Source: Pseudomonadota bacterium (GTDB lineage Bacteria; Desulfobacterota; Desulfobaccia; Desulfobaccales; 0-14-0-80-60-11). From it: a stretch of 32,533 nucleotides of DNA. This document shows positions 6,672 through 15,054 of the stretch, in pieces. Position 1 is the first letter of the stretch. The number at the start of each line of letters is the position of its first letter. Where the stretch lies: contig JAHIKF010000263.1 of the NCBI GenBank assembly GCA_018897875.1, forward strand, positions 1 to 32,533, given 5' to 3'. Made by a program: the position numbers and the translations under genes. Under the pieces are notes generated by a model. The model searched no databases and was not told the origin of the DNA. It was given only the letters and a program-made list of their open reading frames with translations.

Positions 6672-8624
6672 TCACCATTGTGCCAGTGGGGTGATCTTCG
6701 TCTCCAAGAACTCTGGCCCCGGTTCCCCGGTCAGCGGGGTCAGTTCCACCGCCAAGCGTAGGTCTTGCACCTCCTGCAAATGGATGGCCAGCTTGGACAC
6801 GCCCCGGTTTTCCGCCTGTCCCATAGGGTGAGGCGATAAGGGGCCGGGCCGGGCCGGTAAGAGCTTAAAAACCGCCTCCGGGGGGGAAAGGATGCGAGCG
6901 GCAAGGCGCGCTCCCCCAAGAGACAGATAGGCCGTCCGATTATCCGGGCTCAGGCGGACTTCGGCCGCAGTATGCAAGGCCCACAGGACTTCGACCGGTT
7001 TTTCGGCCTGGATTTCATCCTGAATCAGGACCTGCCGGCGGCTCACGAGGGACAGGCCCCGCCAGACCCGTTGCGCTTGGCGGGCATAGGCGGGGGTCAA
7101 GTCGGCGATGGCCAGGGATAAGTCCGGGCCGGAGCGAAACCGAAAAATGGCGGCGGCCGCTTCCGGGTCCTGGTCCGGGCCAGAGCCTGGGTTAAGTACC
7201 AGGGTGTTATGTCCTTCGGCCCGCAAGCGGTAATAATCCCACCGGTTTCGGTCGAAATAGCCGGCCAGGTTATAGTCGTCCCCCCCCAGGTCCAGGGCCC
7301 AGCGGACCCCCTGGGCCTCCAGGATAAAACTCCCCAGGTCCAGGTGGCTGTGACCGGCCCGGTTGTCCCCAGCTTTAAAACCCACAAAGATGGCCTGGGG
7401 GTCGTCCCAACTGCTGCGGAACGTGGCGACTTCCACCCCCCGGAAGTATCGGTCCAGGGGGAGGCCGGCCTCCCGGGGGCTTAGGGCCTGGGTCTCAAAC
7501 CATAAAAGGTCCAGGGGGTGGACCTTAGTGATGCGGCGGGCATACCAGGCAAAAACCGGCTGCTGAAATCTGCGTGCCAGCCAAAACATCTGGGAGGTCC
7601 AATAGATAAGATCGTCGGCATCGGCGTAGTTAAAGGTACGGTCCCGAGGACCGGTCACATAAAGGGGGAAATACCCGGTGGCCTCATAGCCGGGTGCCTC
7701 TGCCAGGCCGAAACCGCGGCCCAGCGCGGTTTCCAGGCCAGCCAGGAAAAGGGTGTGGTAGAAGGTGGCATAGCCCCAGTACAGGGGCCCTTCGTAACAG
7801 CCCCCATCGGGGGCGAATTTGGCCAGAGCCCGGGGTAACGATTGAAGGGCTCCCTGTAGCACCTTAGCGGCCAGGTCCGGACACGCCTCGAAAACGGCCA
7901 ACGCTCCCAGGCCGAGGCCGCCGTTGCAGACCTGGTTCCAGTTATAAGGAGACTTCACCCACCAGCCGAATTTCTCGGCGCCCTGGTAGGCCGCCAGGCC
8001 GGGCTTGAGCCCTTTATCTCTGATGGCCTGGGCCAGGACGGCCCGCTGCTCCGGCGACCAGGTGTCGTAGAGCCAGTCGTAGGCAATGGCAAAGGCATGA
8101 GTCATCTCGGCGGTATCCAGAAAGTGATCGGGGTGCCAGTCGGGAAACCGGGCAGCCGAGTCCAATTCCTGCCAGAGGCGCTGGGCATAGCGGTTACCGC
8201 CCTCCAGCCGCTGGAGAAACGCCAGGAGGTAAACCCGCCGCAACACGGTCCGGCTTTCTTCCAGAATCACTCCCTCGCGCCCTGTGGTCCGATAGCGACA
8301 GGGCAAATCGCCAAGAATTTTCTGAGCCTCCTGCCGCAGCTTGTCATACCATCGCCGGGCCAAGTCATCTTCCCGGATGAGCTTTTTCACCCGAGCAAAG
8401 TCATCCGGCGTCACCAGAAGGCGGGGATGCGTCTTTTTAAGCTGAGTTTCCAGAAAAGGTTGACTGGGGATAAGCGGATTAAGGACTGGGGCCTCAGCCT
8501 GGCCCGGAGAGGTTGAATAAGCCAGTAAAAATAAAACCAGGATGAGGCCCCCAATAGCCCGGCATAATTTCAGGCGGCTACAGGATATCTTAAAATTCCA
8601 AAGGTTCTCTGCAAGGTCATTCAA
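6672..8624 (-). CDS. Heparinase II/III family polysaccharide lyase, secreted
   Basis: The 650-residue protein has an N-terminal hydrophobic segment (LILVLFLLAYSTSPGQAEA, about residues 27-45), consistent with export to the periplasm. An alpha/alpha-toroid half follows, beginning at HPRLLVTPDDFARVKKLI and containing GPLYWGYATFYHT near residue 280. The C-terminal half carries the heparinase II/III beta-sandwich signature GHSHLDLGSFILEAQG near 425. Family members cleave uronic-acid polysaccharides by beta-elimination; the substrate here is unknown. The start is TTG, six bases after the stop of the upstream glycosyltransferase gene, so it is last in the operon and probably translationally coupled. 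Lyases in such operons often trim polymer that escapes into the periplasm. No Met codon is available nearby as an alternative start. Confidence 0.85.
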   Translation of the reverse strand: MNDLAENLWNFKISCSRLKLCRAIGGLILVLFLLAYSTSPGQAEAPVLNPLIPSQPFLETQLKKTHPRLLVTPDDFARVKKLIREDDLARRWYDKLRQEAQKILGDLPCRYRTTGREGVILEESRTVLRRVYLLAFLQRLEGGNRYAQRLWQELDSAARFPDWHPDHFLDTAEMTHAFAIAYDWLYDTWSPEQRAVLAQAIRDKGLKPGLAAYQGAEKFGWWVKSPYNWNQVCNGGLGLGALAVFEACPDLAAKVLQGALQSLPRALAKFAPDGGCYEGPLYWGYATFYHTLFLAGLETALGRGFGLAEAPGYEATGYFPLYVTGPRDRTFNYADADDLIYWTSQMFWLARRFQQPVFAWYARRITKVHPLDLLWFETQALSPREAGLPLDRYFRGVEVATFRSSWDDPQAIFVGFKAGDNRAGHSHLDLGSFILEAQGVRWALDLGGDDYNLAGYFDRNRWDYYRLRAEGHNTLVLNPGSGPDQDPEAAAAIFRFRSGPDLSLAIADLTPAYARQAQRVWRGLSLVSRRQVLIQDEIQAEKPVEVLWALHTAAEVRLSPDNRTAYLSLGGARLAARILSPPEAVFKLLPARPGPLSPHPMGQAENRGVSKLAIHLQEVQDLRLAVELTPLTGEPGPEFLETKITPLAQW

Positions 8625-8630
8625 AGCTTA

Positions 8631-9410
8631 TCAACCATGGTTTTTGCCGCTGGGGGGCCCGGCAGCCCCGGCCAGCCGCCGGCGTTCCTGCAGGACCTTA
8701 ATCAGAAATACGGCGTTGCCCCACAGGTACCGCTTGGCCATGCGCCGGGGCTCCAGCAGCAACCGGAAGAGCCATTCCAACCCATGTGCCGCCATCCACC
8801 GGGGGCAGCGGGGAATCACTCCGGCCCAGTACTGGAAGGCCGCGCCCACGGTCCAGAAGACCCGGGCGTCCACCCGGGCGTAATTATCCAAAATCCAGCG
8901 CTGCTCCAGCGGCATCCCCAGGCCCACCATGAGCACGTCGGGCCGGAGGCGGTTGATCTTTGCTATGACCGCGTCGTTTTCCGGGCCGGTTTTTTGGAAG
9001 AAACCGTGGTGGGTACCCAGGATCCTTACACCCGGCATCGCGGCTTTCAGTCTCTCGGCTGCTTGTGCAGCTACTCCCTGGGGATTGCCCAAGAGATAAA
9101 GACTATGGCCCTTCTCGGCCAAATGGGCCACGGCCGGCCACCCCAAGTCGGCCATGGTCTGGCGCGGCGGGATGTGATACCCCAGGAGTCTGGCCCCCAG
9201 AACTACCCCAGCGCCATCCACGTAGACCAGGTCCGCCCGGTGGTAGAACTCGGCCAGCCAGGGAAGCTGCCAGGCCAGGTTTATCCCGTGGACGTTGGCG
9301 TCAATGATGAAACTCTGCCGCTTGTGGCCGGCCAGGCAGCCGATCTCCCGGCAGATTTCCTCCAGCGTGCCAGGGGTAATCTTGATTCCCAGAAGTTTGA
9401 TACTTTCCAT
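8631..9410 (-). CDS. WecB/TagA/CpsF family glycosyltransferase
   Basis: The 259-residue protein matches the WecG/TagA fold family, which transfers N-acetylmannosamine-type sugars from UDP donors to a lipid-linked acceptor at the inner face of the membrane. Visible signatures are IDANVHGINLA near residue 35, the LVYVDGAGVVLGARLLG segment near 60-77 with the conserved Asp, and VGLGMPLEQRWI near 160, which corresponds to the GxGxPxQE box. Its length is normal for the family. It is third of four genes, 11 bases after the GT2 stop. The exact sugar cannot be deduced. Confidence 0.88.
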   Translation of the reverse strand: MESIKLLGIKITPGTLEEICREIGCLAGHKRQSFIIDANVHGINLAWQLPWLAEFYHRADLVYVDGAGVVLGARLLGYHIPPRQTMADLGWPAVAHLAEKGHSLYLLGNPQGVAAQAAERLKAAMPGVRILGTHHGFFQKTGPENDAVIAKINRLRPDVLMVGLGMPLEQRWILDNYARVDARVFWTVGAAFQYWAGVIPRCPRWMAAHGLEWLFRLLLEPRRMAKRYLWGNAVFLIKVLQERRRLAGAAGPPSGKNHG

Positions 9411-9421
9411 AACCCCGGTCT

Positions 9422-10327
9422 CTACCTATCCTCTGGTTGCCGGCCCAGGGGGCGCGGCCACCACTCCTCCTGGCCCAGGGTGCGCCCCCGCAGGCGGTCC
9501 AGTTGCTCCTGCCGCAAAAACTCCGCCAGGGGCATTTCATCCAGCCGTTTTTCCCGGTGCAACGCCGCCATCAGGTAGCCCAGTGGAATCAGCAGGCTCA
9601 TCAGGTAGGGCCGCTCCAGGGCACGGTAAAGCGTTTTGGCCAACACGAAGAGGGGATGGGCCCGAATCACGTAATAGCACCGGCCGTAACGCAGGTTGGC
9701 CCGGACCATACCCGTGGCGGACCCGGTCAGGCGCAGATGGTAGAGGGGCAGATCTCTAAAGCTGCGGGTATGCCAGCCGTGTCTCCTGGCCTGGGCCACG
9801 TCCAGGATATCCCAGCCCAGGATGGGAATCAGCCCGCCCATCTCACTCAGACAGGCAGAGCGATAGGTTTTGCAGGCCCCGGTGACGTGGGAGTCAGCGA
9901 TGCGCTCCAGCACCCAGTTCCCTTGTTGCAAGTTGTAGGTCTTGCCCGAGGCGATCCCCAACCGGGGTTGGGCCTGAAAATGAGCCAGGAGCGTGGCGAA
10001 ATAATGGGGGGGCAGGAGCACGTCGGCGTCCATCTTGACCACAAAGGCTGTCTCGTCCTTGATCCTGGCGCAGCCGCGGTTGAAAATACGCACCACATTG
10101 CTCCCCAGGGCCGGGCCGGGCTCGCCTTGCACTTGCAAGGGCTCAATAAAGGGATACCGGCGGGCCGCGGCGTTAATCAATGTCCAGGTGTCGTCGGTGG
10201 AGCGGTCATCCACGATCACCCATTTTGTCGGCTTCAGAGTTTGTGCCGCGATGCCTTCCATCACCTGGGGCAGAAAGGCCGCTTCATTGTGGGCCGGGGT
10301 GACGATGCAGTAGGCCGGGGCGCTCAT
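9422..10327 (-). CDS. Glycosyltransferase family 2
   Basis: The 301-residue cytoplasmic or membrane-associated transferase begins with the GT-A start YCIVTPAHNEAAFLPQ. It then has the nucleotide-binding VDDRSTDDT near residue 40 and the metal-binding VVKMDADVLLPP (DxD type) near 92-103. A short hydrophobic stretch near the C-terminus (LMSLLIPLGYLMAAL) may anchor it to the membrane. Such enzymes add sugars from nucleotide donors to a growing lipid-linked chain. The ATG overlaps the stop of the upstream GT4 gene as ATGA, a sign of coupled translation within one operon. Confidence 0.88.
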   Translation of the reverse strand: MSAPAYCIVTPAHNEAAFLPQVMEGIAAQTLKPTKWVIVDDRSTDDTWTLINAAARRYPFIEPLQVQGEPGPALGSNVVRIFNRGCARIKDETAFVVKMDADVLLPPHYFATLLAHFQAQPRLGIASGKTYNLQQGNWVLERIADSHVTGACKTYRSACLSEMGGLIPILGWDILDVAQARRHGWHTRSFRDLPLYHLRLTGSATGMVRANLRYGRCYYVIRAHPLFVLAKTLYRALERPYLMSLLIPLGYLMAALHREKRLDEMPLAEFLRQEQLDRLRGRTLGQEEWWPRPLGRQPEDR

Positions 10328-11565
10328 ACAGCGGATACTCCGTGGTCTCCCGGCACCCAGGGAAGTTCCCGGGCAAAGACGGCCATCAGTTTCCGGGCAT
10401 TGCGGTTAAGGTCAAAGAGTTCCAGCGCCCGCTGGCGCCCTTCCAGACCCAAGCGGACGAGGTCTTGGGGTTGGGCCATCAACCGGGAAAGCTGGTAGGC
10501 TAAATCCTCGGCATCCCCCTGGCGGAACAGGTAGCCGGTATGTCCCTCCGCCACCATCTCCGGGATGGCGGTGAGGCGGGGGGCGATAACCGGCCGGGCT
10601 TTAGCCATAGCTTCAATGATCACCATAGGAGTACCTTCACTCCGGGAGGACAAGACCAGCACCTGGCACCAGTCATAGAGCCGGGTCACCTCTTCTTGGA
10701 AACAGGCGCCCAGAAGTTGGATGCGATCCTGGAGATGCAAAGATTGAATGAGGTTTTGCAACTCAGCCCTGAGGGGGCCGTCGCCCACTATCCGACAGCG
10801 GAAGTCCCGACCCTGATCCCGGAGGCTGGCCAAGGCCAGAATAAGCCCCTCCTGGGCTTTGACCGGTACCAGCCGGCCGATGTGCAGAATTCGCAGGGGC
10901 AAATCAGTGAGGGGAGGCTCTGGCCTGGACCAGAGAGGCGCCTCTAAATCGAGCCCCCCGGGGACCACGTAAAAACGCTGCTGCGCCAGGGAGGAAAAAC
11001 GCCGGCGCAGGTTCTCGACGTGGAAAAGGCAATTGGAGACGACAAACCGGGCGCGCCGCAGCTTTTCTTCGATGAGCGGATTTTCCAGGAGGACATCGGA
11101 CCCGTGGATGCTCAGGCTATAGGGCAGGCCGCACAGGGCTTCCAGAAAGAGGGCGACTTCCGCGGCGCCGTAAGCAAAGTGAACGTGAACATGGGGGACC
11201 TGTCGGGCCAGGAGATGTTGGGCCAATGCCGCGGCGCCCACCAGGTGGACCAAGTTTTTCAGAACCTGCCAGGGAGAGTGATCTTGTAAGCGGAGGGCCA
11301 GGGGCAGGGTCCTGGCATAGCGCCCGGGCCACCGTCTTAAGGATCGCAGGTTGGCCCGCAGGTAGGCCCACGGCTGCACCGGAGTCAGGTAAAAGGTCCG
11401 CTGCCGCAGGTCATCGTCTTGGGGATGGAAATCGTGCGGCCCCGGGCACCGGTTGGCCACCAGAATGAACTTGAGACCCAGCTTTGCCGTGGCCCGCACC
11501 TGGTGCTGGGCAAAGGTGGTGGTCAAGGCCGGAAAGGTGGAGAAATAATAGGCTAGATGTGCCAT
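10324..11565 (-). CDS. Glycosyltransferase family 4
   Basis: The 413-residue GT-B enzyme has a Rossmann-like N-terminal half (MAHLAYYFSTFPALTTTFAQ) and a C-terminal GT4 donor-binding half with RILHIGRLVPVKAQEGLI near 235. The complete EX7E motif is present in SRSEGTPMVIIEAMAKARPV near 320. It would transfer a sugar from an NDP donor with retention of configuration. It is the first gene of the four-gene minus-strand operon with GT2, WecB/TagA and the heparinase-like lyase. The 125-base gap upstream, before the transposase remnant, must hold the promoter, though I cannot point to a convincing box pair. Confidence 0.88.
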   Translation of the reverse strand: MAHLAYYFSTFPALTTTFAQHQVRATAKLGLKFILVANRCPGPHDFHPQDDDLRQRTFYLTPVQPWAYLRANLRSLRRWPGRYARTLPLALRLQDHSPWQVLKNLVHLVGAAALAQHLLARQVPHVHVHFAYGAAEVALFLEALCGLPYSLSIHGSDVLLENPLIEEKLRRARFVVSNCLFHVENLRRRFSSLAQQRFYVVPGGLDLEAPLWSRPEPPLTDLPLRILHIGRLVPVKAQEGLILALASLRDQGRDFRCRIVGDGPLRAELQNLIQSLHLQDRIQLLGACFQEEVTRLYDWCQVLVLSSRSEGTPMVIIEAMAKARPVIAPRLTAIPEMVAEGHTGYLFRQGDAEDLAYQLSRLMAQPQDLVRLGLEGRQRALELFDLNRNARKLMAVFARELPWVPGDHGVSAV

Positions 11566-11690
11566 GCGGGCCTCAAGAACCGAGACATCGAGGGAGGATG
11601 ATTCGACGGGTTCTACAAATCGGGTAGCCCAGGCCTAACCTTAAAATTTCCTCCCATCAAAGATACTGTTCGGCTATTTGAAGCGATTCC

Positions 11691-12112
11691 CTAAACTTTT
11701 TCTTGCAGGCGTTCAGCATATTTCTTCGACCTCCTTTTGGCTAAAGGGCCGGGGCACCTCACCCGGACCCATAACAGTTCGTTCTCCATGGTAAGCTCGC
11801 CGATGCGCTGCATGGCCGTGTTCAGGTCGGCCTTGAGGGTGGGTCGCCGTTTCTGGCCTTGAGGGGCTCCTTTATGCCCGCCAAGGCGTCCTCCCGCCAT
11901 TGCTCCAGCCGGTTAGAGATCGACTCCCAACTCCCGGGAACCAGATCCAGGGGCTCGCCCGGGAAGAGGCGGAGCACCACCTCGCGTTTTCTGGCCGCAG
12001 TCCAGCGTTGTCCCTGTCCCAGCGGTCCCGCACCAATCTCCCCTGGCGTCTCTCTCCCCATCACCTGGTCATTACCCCGCCCTTTTGCCAGCTCCCGATT
12101 CTCCTTGGTCAC
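11691..12112 (-). pseudogene. Transposase OrfA remnant, frameshifted
   Basis: The first half (GTG at 12112, preceded by GGGGGAT) encodes RWTAARKREVVLRLFPGEPL and NRLEQWREDALAGIKEPLKA, the helix-turn-helix start of an IS3-type OrfA. The continuation IGELTMENELLWVRV, with a basic tail, is in a different frame, so a frameshift lies near 11835-11850. No downstream OrfB with a DDE domain is present. It is dead as a transposase. Family assignment rests on recognised wording of the motif, not on a search. Confidence 0.65.
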
Positions 12113-12157
12113 GTATTATCCCCCAATCCCGTGTCCAAAAAAACCGGATCCACCTCA
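11691..12157 (-). mobile_element. Truncated insertion sequence with one recognisable end
   Basis: The element end TGAGGTGGATCC (on the - strand, at 12146-12157) leads into the transposase remnant. The same end occurs at 5076. The 3' part and the second end are not found. It abuts the 5' part of the recombinase pseudogene and may have removed that gene's true start. Confidence 0.5.
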
Positions 12158-12181
12158 TTTGGAAGTTGGGAGATAATCTTA

Positions 12182-13072
12182 CGGAGGGCGAGTCACAGGA
12201 AGAAGAAGGCTATTGGCAAAGGCGAAGACAATTTTAAGAAGGCGGTTAAAGCAGCCGAACATCTGGCAGCCTGGTTGGGCCTGAATCTTATGAGAGAAAC
12301 GACAGATATGACTTTTGGGAGGCTGGCCCAAGAATGGTATGAACTCAATGCTGCCCGGCGGCGCCCCGGCACTAAAGAACGGTATGAATGCATTGGAATG
12401 CTCAAGCGGCTCCTGCCTGCCAAAAGGAAACGTGTCCGCAACGAGCCGGACCCCTTTACCCGGCAAGACCTGGAAAAATTTCTTGAGGCCGCCTGGGATA
12501 AACTTTCTGACCCTTATCCCCTGATCTTGGAAGTGATGGCTATGGCCGGTCTGCGGTTAGGGGAAGCCCTGGCAATGACTCTCGAGAACCTGGACGCCCA
12601 TAACTGCCAATACAACGTGACCGAGAGCACCCGGGCGGGGCGGTTGGGGCCACCGAAGAGTGGGAAAAGGTTGATTGATCTGGATGAGACCCTGGTGGGC
12701 AAGCTGGAGGTCCACATCAAAAAGATGCGCAAAGAGAGCATGGCCGAGGACAGGTTGCCGAGTCCATACCTCTTCCCAGGTATTACACAGCGCATGGTCC
12801 AGCGAGCCATGCAGCGGGCTTGTAAGGCTGCACGGCTCCGGGTGCGTAACCCCCACGATCTCCGGCATACTTACGCCACTATGCTCTTGATGGACCACTA
12901 CTCGCCCGCCTAGGTGCAAAAACAGTTAGGGCATAGCTCCATTTCGATCACGGTAGATATTTACGGCCACTGGATTCCGGGGGAAGGAAAGAAGGACCTG
13001 GTAAAAACCTTGCGGGGGACGAATGCCCGTCCAGGATGGACTCTCAGCCTGGTAAAGGGTGAGAGTGAATAG
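12182..13072 (+). pseudogene. Tyrosine recombinase (phage-type integrase), inactivated
   Basis: The catalytic domain is clear: AGLRLGEAL (first Arg), HDLRHTYATMLL (His-x-x-Arg), and LGHSSISITVDIYGH with the Tyr nucleophile. An amber TAG at 12911-12913 cuts the frame just before VQKQLGHSS, where relatives usually have a sense codon. The Tyr is thus lost in the translated product. In addition, the core-binding region jumps from RRPGTKERYE directly to MLKRLLPAKRKR within a few residues. That is far shorter than the usual 80-90 residue domain and implies an internal deletion. The 5' end is unclear because an IS end sits at 12157. The gene lies directly beside the 3' end of tRNA-Leu, its likely integration target. 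Confidence 0.8.
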
Positions 13073-13080
13073 GCAATCCG

Positions 13081-13102
13081 TGACAGTTGTCACAGTTGTT
13101 AC
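13081..13102. repeat. Palindrome and short direct repeats after the dead integrase
   Basis: TGACAGTTGTCA is palindromic, and ACAGTTGT occurs twice within 18 bases. It lies between the integrase remnant and tRNA-Leu, where recombinase or excisionase arm sites are expected. Confidence 0.3.
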
Positions 13103-13169
13103 GGGTGGAGTAATCATGATAAACGCCCTATCAGCCACAAAAAACCGTGACAAAGGGAGGCGGAAGGTC

Positions 13170-13203
13170 AAAACAAAAGGCGTAACCTATTTAGATTACG
13201 CCT
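13170..13203 (-). terminator. Rho-independent terminator after secG and tRNA-Leu
   Basis: On the - strand an eight-base stem AGGCGTAA/TTACGCCT with a ten-base loop is followed by TTTGTTTT. It lies 12 bases after the tRNA 3' end and would end the secG-tRNA transcript. A near copy exists at 4918-4951. Confidence 0.8.
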
Positions 13204-13215
13204 AAATTATCAATA

Positions 13216-13301
13216 TGGTGCCGAAGGCGGGATTTGAACCCGCACGGGTATTCCCCACCACCCCCTCAAGATGGCGTGTCTACCGGTTCCACCACTTCGG
13301 C
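13216..13301 (-). tRNA. tRNA-Leu (anticodon GAG)
   Basis: This is an 86-base class II tRNA with acceptor stem GCCGAAG/CTTCGGC, encoded CCA and a long variable arm. Its anticodon loop TTGAGGG gives anticodon GAG at 13265-13267, which reads CUC and CUU. It begins ten bases after the secG stop codon and is probably processed from the secG transcript. Its 3' end appears to have served as an integration site: a dead integrase lies downstream, and a copy of the 3' end lies at 4885. Confidence 0.95.
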
Positions 13302-13311
13302 ACGTGGGTGA

Positions 13312-13662
13312 TCATTTGCTTGGGGGTGCGGCCGGTCCCGGCGGAGCTGGTTGGACCGGGGCGGCCGGCGCCGGAGTGGCCGGGGCCGGTTGGGTAGCCG
13401 CCGGTTTCCCTGGCCCTTGCATCACCGAAGGCGCTTGTTGCCGGCCCATAAAGGTCAGGCCGAGAGAGGTGCACATAAAGAGAATGGCGACGACAGCGGT
13501 GAGCTTGGCCAGGAACGGGGCGGCCCCGGTGGAGCCGAAGACCGTCTGGCTGGAGCCGCCGAAAGCCGCGCCGATGCCGGCGCCCTTGCCGTGCTGCAAG
13601 AGCACGATGGAGACCAGGGCCAGGGACACGATCACATGAATGATAACGACGATGGTATGCAT
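13312..13662 (-). CDS. secG: Protein translocase subunit SecG
   Basis: SecG is the small auxiliary membrane subunit of the SecYEG preprotein channel. The 116-residue product has the two expected transmembrane helices (about 3-21 and 54-72) around the conserved cytoplasmic loop LLQHGKGAGIGAAFGGSSQT. The C-terminal third is a proline-alanine-rich tail, longer than in E. coli SecG and common in this lineage. It normally follows tpiA directly; here a three-gene AT-rich cassette separates them. A near-consensus promoter places the transcription start only a few bases before the ATG, and no ribosome site is visible, so the message may be leaderless. Confidence 0.95.
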   Translation of the reverse strand: MHTIVVIIHVIVSLALVSIVLLQHGKGAGIGAAFGGSSQTVFGSTGAAPFLAKLTAVVAILFMCTSLGLTFMGRQQAPSVMQGPGKPAATQPAPATPAPAAPVQPAPPGPAAPPSK

Positions 13663-13673
13663 ATCAATTTTAT

Positions 13674-13702
13674 ATTATAGGAAAAACCCCGCCCGGGTGC
13701 AA
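13674..13702 (-). promoter_or_regulatory. Near-consensus sigma70 promoter of secG
   Basis: On the - strand TTGCAC (13702-13697) and TATAAT (13679-13674) are exactly 17 bases apart. Eleven bases separate the -10 box from the secG ATG, so the leader would be about five bases. Confidence 0.75.
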
Positions 13703-13771
13703 GCCTTTTCAGCGTCCGGCAGGGGATTTTCTGAAATCGTCAGGCTTAAAACCAGGCCGAAACGAGGCGGT

Positions 13772-14446
13772 TTAACTGCTAAGGATACTCTCTAATTCTG
13801 TTAGCATTTCAAGATGAACATTTGTTTGGAGAGGAGCAGCCGAGTAATAACGATTTTCGCTAAATGGAATATCGATTGTTCTTTCGAACCTGAAAGGTCC
13901 TGGAGGATTAATTACTGAAGGATCAGTCCAGAAAGTAATACCAGAGGTTTCAAAAGCAATAGGATGATGACCGTGACCTACGATTAATGAAGTTAATCGT
14001 TTTGCAAAATTCTCTAATTTTGGATTGAGAGTATTTAATGATTTATCAGTTTTAACCCATAATTCACTAAGATAGAGTTTTGACCTAAGAATCTCTTGGT
14101 ATGGAACTAAATTAAACTCCGTGGATATCCAATTGAGAAATTCATTAAGAAAAGCGTCCGAATCCTCAGTAGAAGATCGTGTATCTACAACCAACCCATC
14201 ATTATATAAAGTAAGATCAACGCCTATATCATGTTGCGTGTCTTTCTGAAAGGAACCTCCACTAAATTTGATTTCTTTGATTTCCTTACCAAAACCAAGC
14301 TCGTTTGGTTCAACAGGGAATAGTTGAAATTTATATTTTGTAACAATGGGTGGAATTAAAGCAAGTAAATTAAGACCACGAGGATTAATATCAACCAATT
14401 GGATAAGCCAAATAGCCCGCGCCAGTTTAACCGATCGTAGTTTCAT
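13772..14446 (-). CDS. Unrecognised third gene of the toxin-antitoxin-like cassette
   Basis: I do not recognise this 224-residue protein. It is AT-rich, predicted soluble, and has no signal peptide or membrane span. The N-terminus (MKLRSVKLARAIWLIQLVDI) leads into a beta-rich stretch with KFSGGSFQKDTQHDIGVDL and YNDGLVVDTRSSTEDSDAFL. A helical region with LRSKLYLSELWV follows near 125. The ATG at 14446 overlaps the stop of the XRE gene as ATGA and has AGAGGG seven bases upstream; an earlier in-frame ATG at 14473 is less likely. Tight coupling to a toxin and an XRE regulator suggests a third component, for instance a chaperone, neutraliser or effector. SecB-like chaperones occupy this place in TAC systems, but I see no SecB signature. 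Confidence 0.7.
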   Translation of the reverse strand: MKLRSVKLARAIWLIQLVDINPRGLNLLALIPPIVTKYKFQLFPVEPNELGFGKEIKEIKFSGGSFQKDTQHDIGVDLTLYNDGLVVDTRSSTEDSDAFLNEFLNWISTEFNLVPYQEILRSKLYLSELWVKTDKSLNTLNPKLENFAKRLTSLIVGHGHHPIAFETSGITFWTDPSVINPPGPFRFERTIDIPFSENRYYSAAPLQTNVHLEMLTELESILSS

Positions 14447-15054
14447 GCTGTTGCCCTCTTTGCTGTTTCCCACCGTGGGTGTTCTCCAATTCCAATAATA
14501 CCCCTCTGCTTTGGCCCCACATCCTCCCCTTGAGGCTTGCCTTTACCCTGAGAGGCTCCAGCGCTTAGGGACGGAATTACCCATAATAGCGGTTTTCTTA
14601 CTTCAAGACTCTCTCTTTCTTGCGCATCGGGAAGGGCTTTGGTTGCAGCAGTAACTTTCACCTCCACTTCCACTGCCTCTGCCTCTGCAAAGACAGGATC
14701 ATCCTTAAACGAAAACCGCTCTAAAGCCTTGCGATTAAATTGCTCAATTTCTTTTACTCGGCTACCAAAGCTTTCAAAGGAAACCCTCAATGTTAAATCG
14801 AAAGCCATAGCCAGCTTTCGTAATGTGTTGATGCTCCAAGAAGAATAATTTACATTCTCCATAACAGAAATTCGTGGCTGCTTCATGCCAACCTTATCTG
14901 CTATGTCTTTCTGACCCCAGTCGCGCTGTTCTCGAAGAACCTTTATCTGCGTAGCAATACTTAAGTCTAAAAACTCATCGACATAGGCATGTCGATACTC
15001 TTCGCTTTTAAACGAGTTCTTTATTTTCTTTACCAAATCGCTTATGGTTTTCAC
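14443..15054 (-). CDS. XRE-family antitoxin / transcriptional regulator
   Basis: The 203-residue protein has a Cro/C1-type helix-turn-helix at about residues 34-90, with LREQRDWGQKDIADKVGMKQ then PRISVMENV. A charged middle region follows, and then a low-complexity Gly/Lys/Gln-rich tail that may be disordered. Type II antitoxins of the HigA group bind their own promoter through such a domain and neutralise the toxin through another part. The GTG at 15054 has GGAG nine bases upstream; an in-frame GTG at 15069 lacks a ribosome site. It overlaps the toxin gene by 47 bases and the third gene by four, so the three are made from one message. The C-terminal extension is long for a simple HigA, which recalls chaperone-addicted antitoxins. 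Confidence 0.8.
   Translation of the reverse strand: MKTISDLVKKIKNSFKSEEYRHAYVDEFLDLSIATQIKVLREQRDWGQKDIADKVGMKQPRISVMENVNYSSWSINTLRKLAMAFDLTLRVSFESFGSRVKEIEQFNRKALERFSFKDDPVFAEAEAVEVEVKVTAATKALPDAQERESLEVRKPLLWVIPSLSAGASQGKGKPQGEDVGPKQRGIIGIGEHPRWETAKRATA

Noticed and set aside
8637..9578. Long + strand open frame of 313 codons opposite the WecB/TagA gene
   Set aside because: It is the GC-rich antisense shadow of two clear glycosyltransferase genes and has no domain-like sequence or ribosome site.
9437..10498. Long + strand open frame of 353 codons opposite GT2 and GT4
   Set aside because: Antisense shadow of recognised genes; composition is Gln/Gly/His-rich, as expected for the complement of GC-rich coding DNA.
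11900..12181. N-terminal extension of the integrase frame up to 11900
   Set aside because: This part runs antisense through the transposase remnant and IS end, so it is not original integrase sequence.
12926..13171. 81-codon - strand frame downstream of the integrase remnant
   Set aside because: Antisense to the 3' part of the integrase; no protein-like features.
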